This document shows, one piece after another, positions 15,482 to 22,376 of a stretch of DNA of 34,475 bases (within the stretch, counting starts at the first letter, position 1; each line of letters starts with the position of its first letter). This stretch comes from a bacterium. Its GTDB lineage: Bacteria > Bacillota > Clostridia > Lachnospirales > Lachnospiraceae. The DNA is taken from contig JAMPGX010000026.1 in the NCBI GenBank assembly GCA_023663725.1, positions 1 through 34,475 of the forward strand, read 5' to 3'. Both the position numbers and the translations under genes were made by a program. The notes under the pieces were generated by a model that did no database searches, had not been told where the DNA came from, and worked only from the letters and a program-made list of their open reading frames with translations.

Positions 15482-15871
15482 ATGGGAGAGATCACGCCCA
15501 GCGAAAATGAATGGCTGGTAATGGAGGTATTGTGGGCCCACGAGGGGACTATGACGGCGGCGGAGATTATCGGGCAGCTGACAGGAAAGACGGAGGTGAG
15601 CCAGAAGACGATACGGGTTATGCTGAACCGCCTGCTGGCCAAGGGAATGGTGACTTACAGGGTGGATGAGAAGGATGCCAGGATCTATCACTATCAGGCG
15701 GCCAGGACCAAGGAGGAATGTCTGCGGCTCAAGAGCAAGCGCTTTGTCAGCCATTATTTTGGCGGCAACGCTTCACTGGCAGTGGCCAGCTTCCTCAAGT
15801 CGGCGCAGATCAGCAGGGAGCAGCTCGAGGAGCTGGGCAGCCTGGTGGAGAGTCTGAAGGACCAGAAATAG
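15482..15871 (+). CDS. BlaI/MecI-family transcriptional repressor (second copy)
   Basis: The 129-residue protein is a canonical BlaI: 'TPSENEWLVMEVLWAHEGTMTAAEII', the recognition helix 'VSQKTIRVMLNRLLAKGMVTYRVDEKDARIYHY', and a C-terminal dimer part. It is closer to consensus than the first copy. ATG 15482 with GAGG five bases upstream gives the family start; a longer frame to 15248 adds unrelated residues. Its TAG overlaps the first base of the 137-bp repeat array that separates it from its M56 partner. In most genomes the two genes overlap, so the insertion of repeats here is unusual. Confidence 0.94.
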   Translation: MGEITPSENEWLVMEVLWAHEGTMTAAEIIGQLTGKTEVSQKTIRVMLNRLLAKGMVTYRVDEKDARIYHYQAARTKEECLRLKSKRFVSHYFGGNASLAVASFLKSAQISREQLEELGSLVESLKDQK

Positions 15872-15900
15872 CCCGCCAAAGCGGGCGGACGGGAGTTTGT

Positions 15901-15954
15901 GTGAAGAGAAGTTCTAATGCTCACAGCATAGGCTGTTTCGCAAAGAACTTCTAA
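15901..15954 (+). CDS. Possible 17-residue peptide in repeat copy 1
   Basis: A GTG start with GGGAG five bases upstream opens a short frame encoding MKRSSNAHSIGCFAKNF, ending at TAA. The start lies in a hairpin arm. The frame is fixed by the stem sequences, so it may be incidental. No homologous peptide function is known to me. Confidence 0.25.
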   Translation: MKRSSNAHSIGCFAKNF

Positions 15955-16037
15955 AGCTTCACACCGAAGAATGCCTGAAATGCGGCATTCTTCATCCTGA
16001 TTTGAGAGCCCGCTAAAGCGGGCGGACGGGAGTTTGT

Positions 16038-16091
16038 GTGAAGAGAAGTTCTAATGCTCACAGCATAGGCTGTTTCGCAAAGAACTTCTAA
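16038..16091 (+). CDS. Possible 17-residue peptide in repeat copy 2
   Basis: This is an identical copy of the frame at 15901-15954, again with GGGAG-N5-GTG. The base differences between the units fall outside this frame, which is compatible with either recent duplication or selection on the frame or its stems. Confidence 0.25.
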   Translation: MKRSSNAHSIGCFAKNF

Positions 16092-16174
16092 AGATTCACA
16101 CCGAAGAATGTCTGAAATGCAGCATTCTTCATCCTGATTTGAAAGCCCGCCAAAGCGGGCGGACGGGAGTTAGT

Positions 16175-17638
16175 ATGAGAGTGTGGGAGTGGGCGGATAT
16201 GCTGCGGCGTCTCGCAATATTTACCTGTCAGTACAATTTTAGCAAGTGTATGCGCACCGCTGTATGCGGGCTCGTTGCCATGCTGCCGCTGCTGCTGGCG
16301 TGTGCCGTCAGGCGAAGGAGGGCAGGCAGATGGGCGGATGCGGGCTTTTACAGTTGGCTCCTCCTGTTGCCGACGGCACTGACAGGTATGAGCAGACTGT
16401 TTTACCAGCATTTTAGCTATAGGCTCACAGAGGCAATCAACAGACTGGGAGCGTCCTGGGTCAGCGGCGTGTATATTGCGGTGATGCTGGCGCTGGCAGG
16501 CTGGTGGCTGTGCAGAAGGAGGATGCTCAACCGCCAGGTGAGAGCGCTTCCCTGTTGGCGCCATCCGCAGGAGGGGCGTTTCGGTGACAGGACTGGCTGG
16601 CAAAGCTGTTTTCGGCAGGTGACGGCGGGCGATTGTCTGGGACTGGCCCGGTGGTATCTAAACAGGGTGCGGGTCTATGTCAGCGAGGAGGAGAGCAGTC
16701 CCTTTTGCGGCGGAGTGCTGCGTCCCTATATCGTGATGCCGGAGGCGTATCTGGAGCCTCAGAGGGGTGTCCGCCCTTGCCCAGAGGGGGGAAAAGCCTG
16801 TCAGGAGGACAGAAAAACAGCTCTGCGGCGCCGTCTGCGCCATCGCGTCTCTGCGGGGAGCGTATCCGGTGAGAGACGTCTGACCAGGCAGGGCGAGGTG
16901 TTGCTCTGCCATGAGCTGCTGCATTTGAAGTACGGACATATCCTCTGGCTCAATCTGTTTGCCCTTCTCCGGATCTATTGGTGGGCTAACCCTTTGATCT
17001 ATCTCTGTGAGAAATTGCTGCAGCAGGACATGGAGCTGGCCTGTGACGAGGGCAGCCTGTACTATACGGCGGCAGGGGAGAGGGAGTATGGCAGGCTGCT
17101 GCTCTCGGTGGCGGCGGGTCAGACCTCGGCAAAGCCTGTCGGTGCGGCTTCCTTTCTGAGGGACAGGGACTATCATTCTCTGAGGAGCCGCATCGAGCGC
17201 CTGCGGAGAGAAGGAGGACAACAGTATTCCAGACGTCACAGATTCCTGAGCTGGGGCTGCACCATGGCGTTGACCGTAGGTCTTCTGGCGGTGACCATGA
17301 CCTCCTATCCCCGCTACACTCGGATGTCGGAGCTGGTGTTGTATGACGAGGATCTGCAGATGATCTGTAACAACTCCCCGCAGCTGCGGGAGGCGGTGCA
17401 GGTGGTGGACGGTTATCTGCGGATTGATGCCAGGCAGATGGATGACTGTCTGGCGGAACTGGAGGTAGCGGGGAATTACGTCTACTTAGGCTATGACACG
17501 ATCATGAAGGTGCCGGGAGCGGGAGGCGGCGGCAACGTGGGAATGATTGCTGTCGGAGACTATGAGGATATCTTCTATTTGCGCGCGGAGACCTGGGAGA
17601 ATGATTTTCTGGAATTTTTCCTCAAATATCTGCTATAG
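16175..17638 (+). CDS. M56-family membrane metallopeptidase (BlaR1-like, second copy)
   Basis: The 487-residue protein has helices at about 25-45, 55-75 and 95-120 and a Cys/Arg-rich cytoplasmic stretch. The M56 motif HELLH is at residues 246-250, followed by 'WWANPLIYLCEKLLQQDMELACDEGSLYY', the family's second conserved block. A fourth helix ('LSWGCTMALTVGLLAVTMTSY') precedes a short outside domain of about 110 residues. It lacks a penicillin-binding domain, so the ligand is unknown. ATG 16175 uses a GGGAG site belonging to the third repeat unit. It is the likely protease partner of the second BlaI. Confidence 0.9.
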   Translation: MRVWEWADMLRRLAIFTCQYNFSKCMRTAVCGLVAMLPLLLACAVRRRRAGRWADAGFYSWLLLLPTALTGMSRLFYQHFSYRLTEAINRLGASWVSGVYIAVMLALAGWWLCRRRMLNRQVRALPCWRHPQEGRFGDRTGWQSCFRQVTAGDCLGLARWYLNRVRVYVSEEESSPFCGGVLRPYIVMPEAYLEPQRGVRPCPEGGKACQEDRKTALRRRLRHRVSAGSVSGERRLTRQGEVLLCHELLHLKYGHILWLNLFALLRIYWWANPLIYLCEKLLQQDMELACDEGSLYYTAAGEREYGRLLLSVAAGQTSAKPVGAASFLRDRDYHSLRSRIERLRREGGQQYSRRHRFLSWGCTMALTVGLLAVTMTSYPRYTRMSELVLYDEDLQMICNNSPQLREAVQVVDGYLRIDARQMDDCLAELEVAGNYVYLGYDTIMKVPGAGGGGNVGMIAVGDYEDIFYLRAETWENDFLEFFLKYLL

Positions 17639-17796
17639 CACAAAACGGACATAGTCGTTTGGTGCAAAAAGACTTGCCTGTATCCGGTGTGTGCCGATAT
17701 GCTATACGGAAGGCTTGCGATAAAAGGATTGACAATATTATTTGGGCAGCCGCGCGCAGCGCTTGTGGCAATGCCTGGCGAGGGGAGAACGGATAA

Positions 17797-18132
17797 GTGA
17801 CATTTACATTTGTGGAGGGGGCTGTAACTCTTCAACCGGAGGAAATTCTCTATATTGAGACCAGCAGACATAAGAACATATTTCACACATCAGATCGGAC
17901 CTACAGCATCTACCGCAAGATGGACGAGATCGAGGCGGACATGGCGGGGATGGGATTCCTGCGGTGTCATCAGAGTTTTCTGGTGAATATGCGCTATATT
18001 CAGAAGATCAGCAGCTATGTGATGACGCTCGTCACCGGTCAGGAATTGTCTGTGCCCAAGGCCAGATACAGGGAGGTTAAGCAAAAATATGCCGAATATT
18101 GCCTGAGCGCGGAGTCATCAATCAGCAATTGA
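17797..18132 (+). CDS. LytTR DNA-binding domain protein without receiver
   Basis: The 111-residue protein is almost entirely a LytTR domain: 'LQPEEILYIETSRHKNIFHTSD', 'MDEIEADMAGMGFLRCHQSFLVNMRYIQKI', and 'LVTGQELSVPKARYREVKQKY'. LytTR domains bind short direct repeats. Most are fused to a receiver, but stand-alone forms like this occur and may be controlled by protein partners or abundance. Start GTG 17797 follows GGGGAG; an in-frame stop sits directly upstream, so there is no lost N-terminus in this frame. Its stop codon lies within one copy of a 14-bp direct repeat. Confidence 0.9.
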   Translation: MTFTFVEGAVTLQPEEILYIETSRHKNIFHTSDRTYSIYRKMDEIEADMAGMGFLRCHQSFLVNMRYIQKISSYVMTLVTGQELSVPKARYREVKQKYAEYCLSAESSISN

Positions 18133-18163
18133 GTGGCACACATTTCATTTCAATCAGCAATTG
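18118..18163. repeat. 14-bp direct repeat, period 32
   Basis: TCAATCAGCAATTG occurs at 18118-18131 and 18150-18163, each followed by (A/G)GTG. The spacing is about three helical turns. The position between a LytTR protein gene and the XRE-receiver gene suggests paired binding sites, but no binding data can be read from sequence. Confidence 0.55.
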
Positions 18164-18315
18164 GGTGACAGGAGCTATGTTTTCCGCTAAAATAAAGTTA
18201 CATAGTAAAGCTTGACCGCGGAGAGCAGAAATTATGTCACGAAACCTAATATAGCCCTGAAATGCAGACAGAGCGCTGACGTGTCGGGGCGGAATTGAGC
18301 AAGGAGGATAAGCTG

Positions 18316-19011
18316 ATGGAAATAGGGAATGTGATCAAGGAGTATAGAGCTTTGAAAAATATGACGCAGGAGGAGCTAGGGGCTGCGCTGTTGGTGACAC
18401 CGCAGGCAGTATCGCGGTGGGAGACAGGGATATCTTATCCAGATATCGCCATGATACCGGAAATTGTCAAGGTGTTGGGGGTGTCTGCGGATCAGCTTCT
18501 GGGGTGCGGTAGCCCTGCGGCGGACGGAGACGGGGAGCAGCCGCCTGTGCTGGAGTATTCGGAATTGGTGGCATCCGTGCAGGGGATTGAAGGAAAAGTG
18601 CTGAATCAGAGCCAGATTGACAGTATTTTCAATTATGTGCCGACCCCCATTCCGGCGGCGAAGACGGTGCTTACCGTCGATGACTCGAATTTTATGAGAA
18701 TGATGCTGACGGATATGCTGAGCCATGAGCATCACAGGGTGATTCAGGCGGCAAGCGGCGAGGAGGGCCTGGAGATGTTAAAGGGTGAGACCTGCGGCGT
18801 CCCTGTCGATGTGTGTATCCTGGACATTAAGATGCCGGGCATGAACGGTCTGGAGGTTCTTGAAGTCATTAAGAGGGACTACCCTGATCTGAAGGTGATC
18901 ATGTTATCGGCGCTGTGTACGGAGGAAATCGTGAAAAAAGCTCTGGAGCTTGGGGCGGACTCCTTTGTCGCGAAACCGTTTCAGGCAAGCTCACTCTTAG
19001 AGCGCATCTGA
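18316..19011 (+). CDS. XRE helix-turn-helix fused to a CheY-like receiver
   Basis: The 231-residue protein has an N-terminal XRE domain (1-62: 'IKEYRALKNMTQEELGAALLVTPQAVSRWETGISYPD') and a C-terminal receiver from residue 116. The receiver has the full phosphorylation set: Asp122/Asp123, phospho-acceptor Asp170 in 'ILDIKMPG', Ser198 and Lys220. 'DDSNFMRMML' and 'KPFQASSLLERI' are strikingly like chemotaxis CheY. The linker holds 'VLNQSQIDSIFN' (95-106), similar to the LSQxEIDALL peptide of FliM that binds phospho-CheY. ATG 18316 follows AAGGAGG-N8. Unlike standard response regulators, the DNA-binding part comes first. No kinase is adjacent. It ends at a good terminator. Confidence 0.92.
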   Translation: MEIGNVIKEYRALKNMTQEELGAALLVTPQAVSRWETGISYPDIAMIPEIVKVLGVSADQLLGCGSPAADGDGEQPPVLEYSELVASVQGIEGKVLNQSQIDSIFNYVPTPIPAAKTVLTVDDSNFMRMMLTDMLSHEHHRVIQAASGEEGLEMLKGETCGVPVDVCILDIKMPGMNGLEVLEVIKRDYPDLKVIMLSALCTEEIVKKALELGADSFVAKPFQASSLLERI

Positions 19012-19018
19012 CAGTGCA

Positions 19019-19067
19019 GAAGCCAATCGGTTATTATTACGGTTGGCTTCTTTTTTGTTGTTTTTTT
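19019..19067 (+). terminator. Rho-independent terminator after the XRE-receiver gene
   Basis: GAAGCCAATCG pairs with CGGTTGGCTTC (19019-19029 with 19040-19050, one mismatch) and is followed by TTTTTTGTTGTTTTTTT. Confidence 0.88.
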
Positions 19068-19147
19068 GAAGATTTGTCGTTATAATAAAAATACAGGCCG
19101 TTTCCTGTCGGGGAAGATATCAGGCGGGCCGGTGGCAAATTTTACAA

Positions 19148-19185
19148 CCTGATTCGAGTGCCCGCCGGAGCGGGCGGATGGGAGA
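19148..19185 (+). repeat. Dispersed copy of the hairpin/Shine-Dalgarno end of the 137-bp repeat
   Basis: CTGATTCGAGT, GCCCGC-CGGA-GCGGGC and GGATGGGAG repeat the junction of the tandem units (CTGATTTGAGA, GCCCGC-N4-GCGGGC, GGACGGGAG). As at 16145, the GGGAG site lies right in front of a gene start. Confidence 0.75.
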
Positions 19186-19190
19186 AAAAA

Positions 19191-19433
19191 TTGGGAATAT
19201 TTGGAGCCAGGAAAAAGACGGGAGAGATCGATGCTCTGCTTCGCACGGTGGCCAACAGTCTGGCCAACAATTACAAGGACGCGGCCAGGGATGGATTGAA
19301 GGAGGCTGTGAGGCTCTTTGAGGCGTTGGAGGGAGAGCTGCCGGAGAGGGAGCGCCGGCGTATCAGCCAGCAGATTGACAGCTTCCAGGAGCAGATGAAG
19401 GGATACTCGCACTACAATCATATCGGGTGGTAG
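19191..19433 (+). CDS. Small charged helical protein, 80 residues, unknown
   Basis: I do not recognise the family. From TTG 19191 (GGGAG-N6) the product is highly charged and predicted all-helical: 'IDALLRTVANSLANNYKDAARDGLKEAVRLFEALEGELPERERRRI'. It has no signal peptide or membrane segment. A GTG at 19158 in the same frame would start within the hairpin and has no ribosome site. It is followed 35 bp later by the histidine phosphatase gene, probably in one transcript. Its ribosome site is supplied by the dispersed repeat. Real-gene status rests on codon pattern and this site. Confidence 0.65.
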   Translation: MGIFGARKKTGEIDALLRTVANSLANNYKDAARDGLKEAVRLFEALEGELPERERRRISQQIDSFQEQMKGYSHYNHIGW

Positions 19434-19468
19434 CGCGGAGGAAAGCTACTTAAAGAGAGGGTGATAGG

Positions 19469-20233
19469 ATGAGACTGGTAATCATACGGCATGGAGATCC
19501 GGATTACGAGAAGGACACTTTGACAGAGAAGGGCTGGCGTGAGGCTTCGCTCCTGGCGGAGAGGATATCTCGGCTGGAAGTGAAGGAGTTCTATGTGTCC
19601 CCGCTGGGCAGGGCCAGAGATACGGCTTCCCTGACACTGGAGAAAATGGGGCGGACGGCGGTGGAATGTCCATGGCTGAGAGAGTTCGCTCCTCAGATCA
19701 TGCGGCCGGATGTGCCGGAACACCCCATGATCTGTTGGGACTGGCTGCCCCAGGACTGGACGGAGGTGGACGAGTTCTATCGCCGCGACCTGTGGAGTAC
19801 GCCTCCTGTGATGCGGGAGGCTGTGGCTGCGGATCCGACCACCGGTGAGCAGCGGGTAGGCATACAGGAGGAATATGACTGGGTGGTGCGGGGGTTTGAT
19901 GAAGTCCTGGCAGAGCATGGGTATCACCGAAAGGGAGGGATATACCGGACCAAACAGTCCAATCGGGATACGCTGGTATTTTTTTGCCATTTTGGTGTAG
20001 AATGTGTATTGTTGAGTCATCTGCTGGGTATATCGCCCATGGTGCTGTGGCATGGCATGGCGGCGGCGCCCACCTCCGTTACCACAGTCTATACGGAGGA
20101 GCGCAGACGGGGCAAGGTATCTTTTCGCATGGCGGCCTTTGGGGATATCTCCCATCTGTATGAGGCTGGGGAAGAACCCTCCCGCTCCGCCCGCTTTTGC
20201 GAGGTCTACGACAGCAAGGCCAGACACGATTAA
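19469..20233 (+). CDS. Histidine phosphatase superfamily protein
   Basis: The 254-residue protein has the phosphohistidine motif RHGDP with His8. 'SPLGRARDTASLTLEKM' provides the second arginine of the catalytic pocket, and 'FFCHFGVECVL' the second catalytic histidine. This is the phosphoglycerate-mutase-like fold, branch 1. Substrates range from sugar phosphates to nucleotides to proteins, and none can be named here. An insertion with Trp-rich 'ICWDWLPQDWTEVDEFYRRDLW' lies between the motifs and occurs in clostridial relatives. The start has GAGAGGG-N8 upstream. Confidence 0.92.
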   Translation: MRLVIIRHGDPDYEKDTLTEKGWREASLLAERISRLEVKEFYVSPLGRARDTASLTLEKMGRTAVECPWLREFAPQIMRPDVPEHPMICWDWLPQDWTEVDEFYRRDLWSTPPVMREAVAADPTTGEQRVGIQEEYDWVVRGFDEVLAEHGYHRKGGIYRTKQSNRDTLVFFCHFGVECVLLSHLLGISPMVLWHGMAAAPTSVTTVYTEERRRGKVSFRMAAFGDISHLYEAGEEPSRSARFCEVYDSKARHD

Positions 20234-20368
20234 TATGCCGATACGCATAGAGCTGAACGTGTCAGCCCACTGGTACACCGACGAGTGGCATATGATAGAT
20301 ATCCACATATATTAATCATAAGAGCGGTCGAGGGCAGGAGCGCGGGAGCGGACAGATAGGAGTATTGC

Positions 20369-21151
20369 ATGCAGGTATTGACTGGATTGATGATTCCCTT
20401 TGTCGGGACCACATTGGGCGCAGCCATGGTGTTCCTGATGAAGAATGAAATGAATAGAAAGCTGGAGAAATTGCTTTTGGGATTTGCCGCCGGCGTGATG
20501 ATCGCGGCGTCTGTGTGGTCGCTGTTGATCCCCGGCATCGAGATGGCCGAACAGCAGGGCAAGATTGCCTGGATACCGGCCACGGTGGGCTTTTTGCTGG
20601 GAATGTTCTTCCTGCTGGCTCTGGATAGTCTGATTCCCCATCTGCATTTGGACAGCAGTAAGCCTGAGGGGGTAAAGACAGGCATGGGGAAGACGGCCAT
20701 GCTGGTCTTTGCGGTAACGCTGCACAATCTGCCTGAGGGCATGGCGGTGGGCGTGACTTTTGCCGGAGCAATGATGGGAAACACAGGGATATCCATGGCG
20801 GGAGCCTTCGCGCTGGCTGTGGGTATCGCCATACAGAATTTTCCGGAGGGCGCTATTATCTCTATGCCTCTTAAGAGCAGCGGACAGGGTATTTCCAAAG
20901 GCAGGGCATTCTATTATGGCATGCTTTCCGGTCTGGTGGAGCCTGTTGGCGCATTGATTACCATATTGTTGACCAATCTGGTGGTTCCTTTCCTGCCCTA
21001 TCTCCTGTCCTTTGCGGCGGGCGCCATGGTCTATGTGGTGGTGGAGGAGCTGATTCCGGAATCTCAGTCAGGGGAACACACCAATATTGGGACGATTGGC
21101 GTAGCGATAGGATTTACGCTGATGATGGTGCTGGATGTGGCGCTGGGATGA
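20369..21151 (+). CDS. ZIP-family metal transporter
   Basis: The 260-residue membrane protein has eight likely helices and the two ZIP signature segments that line the metal path: 'HNLPEGMAVG' in helix 4 and 'QNFPEGAIIS' in helix 5. These match the ZupT/GufA branch. It should import Zn2+ or other divalent metals such as Fe or Mn into the cytosol. A His-containing loop 'PHLHLDSS' precedes helix 4. Start ATG 20369 follows AGGAG-N6. It overlaps the next gene by four bases (ATGA), so they are co-expressed. The 135 bp before it hold no recognised site. Confidence 0.94.
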   Translation: MQVLTGLMIPFVGTTLGAAMVFLMKNEMNRKLEKLLLGFAAGVMIAASVWSLLIPGIEMAEQQGKIAWIPATVGFLLGMFFLLALDSLIPHLHLDSSKPEGVKTGMGKTAMLVFAVTLHNLPEGMAVGVTFAGAMMGNTGISMAGAFALAVGIAIQNFPEGAIISMPLKSSGQGISKGRAFYYGMLSGLVEPVGALITILLTNLVVPFLPYLLSFAAGAMVYVVVEELIPESQSGEHTNIGTIGVAIGFTLMMVLDVALG

Positions 21152-22035
21152 TTTCGGGGAACGGAGAACAGCGAGAGATGGTTTATTTATCACAGTTTAC
21201 ATTTCCCACAGGAGAGGAGGAATTTGACTTTTTTCTGAGGCAAAAGAGGACCTGCTACGATTCGTTCTACCCCTTTCAGATACTGTCTCGGAGAAATCTG
21301 CGGATGCTGGATTTTGAACCGGTGACAATTCTCTACGGGGGCAACGGCTCCGGCAAGACCACGGCGCTCAATGTGATCGGAGAGACGCTGGGACTGCTGA
21401 GGGATACCCTGTACAACCGCAGCAATTTCTTTGAGACATATTGCCGGATGTGCAGCAGCGAGACACAGCAGCCGATTCCAAAGCATAGCAGGATTATCAC
21501 CAGCGATGACGTGTTCGACTTCATGCTGAATCTGCGGTCTCTGAACGAGGGGATTGACAGGAAGCGGGAGGGCATGTTCGAGGAATACCTGGAGAACAAA
21601 TACGCCCATTTTCAGATGCGCTCCATCGAGGACTATGAGCAGCTGAAAAAGGTGGTGCAGGCGCGCTCCAAGACCCAGTCCAGATATGTGCGGGCCAATC
21701 TGATGGACAATGTGCGCGAGCATTCCAACGGCGAGAGCGCCTTTCTGTATTTCTCGGAGAAAATACAGGAGAACGGGCTGTATCTGCTGGACGAGCCGGA
21801 GAACAGTCTGTCTCCGGAGAGGCAGCAGGAATTGCTGCGCTTCTTGGAGGACTCGGCGCGGTTTTTTGGCTGCCAGTTTGTCATCGCCACCCACTCCCCG
21901 TTCCTGCTGTCGATGCGCGGCGCCAGGATATATGATCTGGATGAGGACCCGGTGGACGTGAAGCGTTGGACAGAGCTCGCGAACGTGAGGGCGTATTTTG
22001 AGTTCTTCAAAGAGCATGAGAGGGAGTTTCGCTAA
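21148..22035 (+). CDS. AAA ATPase with SMC/ABC-like fold
   Basis: The 295-residue protein has Walker A GGNGSGKTT (Lys70), a helical insert (about 90-200), an 'SNGESAF' signature-like motif, Walker B 'LYLLDEPENSLSP' and the His switch 'VIATHSPFLL'. This is the OLD/SMC-like AAA_21 group, related to predicted ATPases that recycle nucleic acids or act in defence. No nuclease partner is adjacent. The start ATG 21148 overlaps the ZIP stop codon. ATG 21178 (MVYLSQF) is an alternative start closer to typical homologues, but its ribosome site is weak. The function is unknown. Confidence 0.9.
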   Translation: MISGNGEQREMVYLSQFTFPTGEEEFDFFLRQKRTCYDSFYPFQILSRRNLRMLDFEPVTILYGGNGSGKTTALNVIGETLGLLRDTLYNRSNFFETYCRMCSSETQQPIPKHSRIITSDDVFDFMLNLRSLNEGIDRKREGMFEEYLENKYAHFQMRSIEDYEQLKKVVQARSKTQSRYVRANLMDNVREHSNGESAFLYFSEKIQENGLYLLDEPENSLSPERQQELLRFLEDSARFFGCQFVIATHSPFLLSMRGARIYDLDEDPVDVKRWTELANVRAYFEFFKEHEREFR

Positions 22036-22074
22036 GGGGATTAAATGTCGTTGGCATAGTATCAGGGTGAATTG

Positions 22075-22113
22075 CAGCCAGGGGTGGAATGAATGTTCTG
22101 CCCCTGGCTGTTT
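22075..22113 (+). terminator. Hairpin terminator after the AAA ATPase gene
   Basis: CAGCCAGGGG (22075-22084) pairs perfectly with CCCCTGGCTG (22101-22110), followed by a short TTT. The T-run is weak, so read-through is possible. Confidence 0.65.
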
Positions 22114-22376
22114 GTGAGGGGGAATGTGCAAAATATATACAAATATCGGGGAAGGACATTGCTCTATAGATGGACTTGTCATTTATACTGTCCCTTTAAG
22201 CCACATTCGATGACAAAATATACAAAGCAATGTAGAGAAAACGCGACGAAATTGTACAAAGAGTAAAAAAGATGCTTGTCGAGGTAAAGGATTTCCATTT
22301 ACTTGAATCTACCAATAGATTATACTTAATGTCAGATAAGAGATCACCAATAGGGTTGAGAAAGCTGTGAAAGAGA
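22114..22376. other. AT-rich gap before the lipoprotein gene
   Basis: This interval is clearly AT-richer than its surroundings. A 32-codon frame (22272-22370) is possible but has no ribosome site or recognisable similarity, so I do not call it a gene. No clear promoter with both boxes was found. Confidence 0.5.

Larger units (their letters stand above)
15871..16174 (+). repeat. Tandem 137-bp structured repeats (two copies plus start of a third)
   Basis: Units start at 15871, 16008 and 16145, so the period is exactly 137 bp twice. Each full unit holds: hairpin GCCCGC-N4-GCGGGC; the Shine-Dalgarno GGACGGGAG; a nested hairpin built from GTGTGAAG/CTTCACAC, AGAAGTTCT/AGAACTTCT and ACAGC/GCTGT; and hairpin GAAGAATGCC/GGCATTCTTC. 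Copies differ at about six bases; copy 2 breaks a few stem pairs. The third copy stops after the GGGAG site, where the M56 gene begins. The array fills the whole gap between the second blaI and its partner gene. Confidence 0.9.

Noticed and set aside
15871-16174. CRISPR array
   Set aside because: Units are 137 bp and contiguous, without unique spacers, and no cas genes are nearby.
22272-22370. 32-codon frame in the AT-rich gap
   Set aside because: No ribosome site, no recognisable similarity, and compositionally like the surrounding noncoding sequence.
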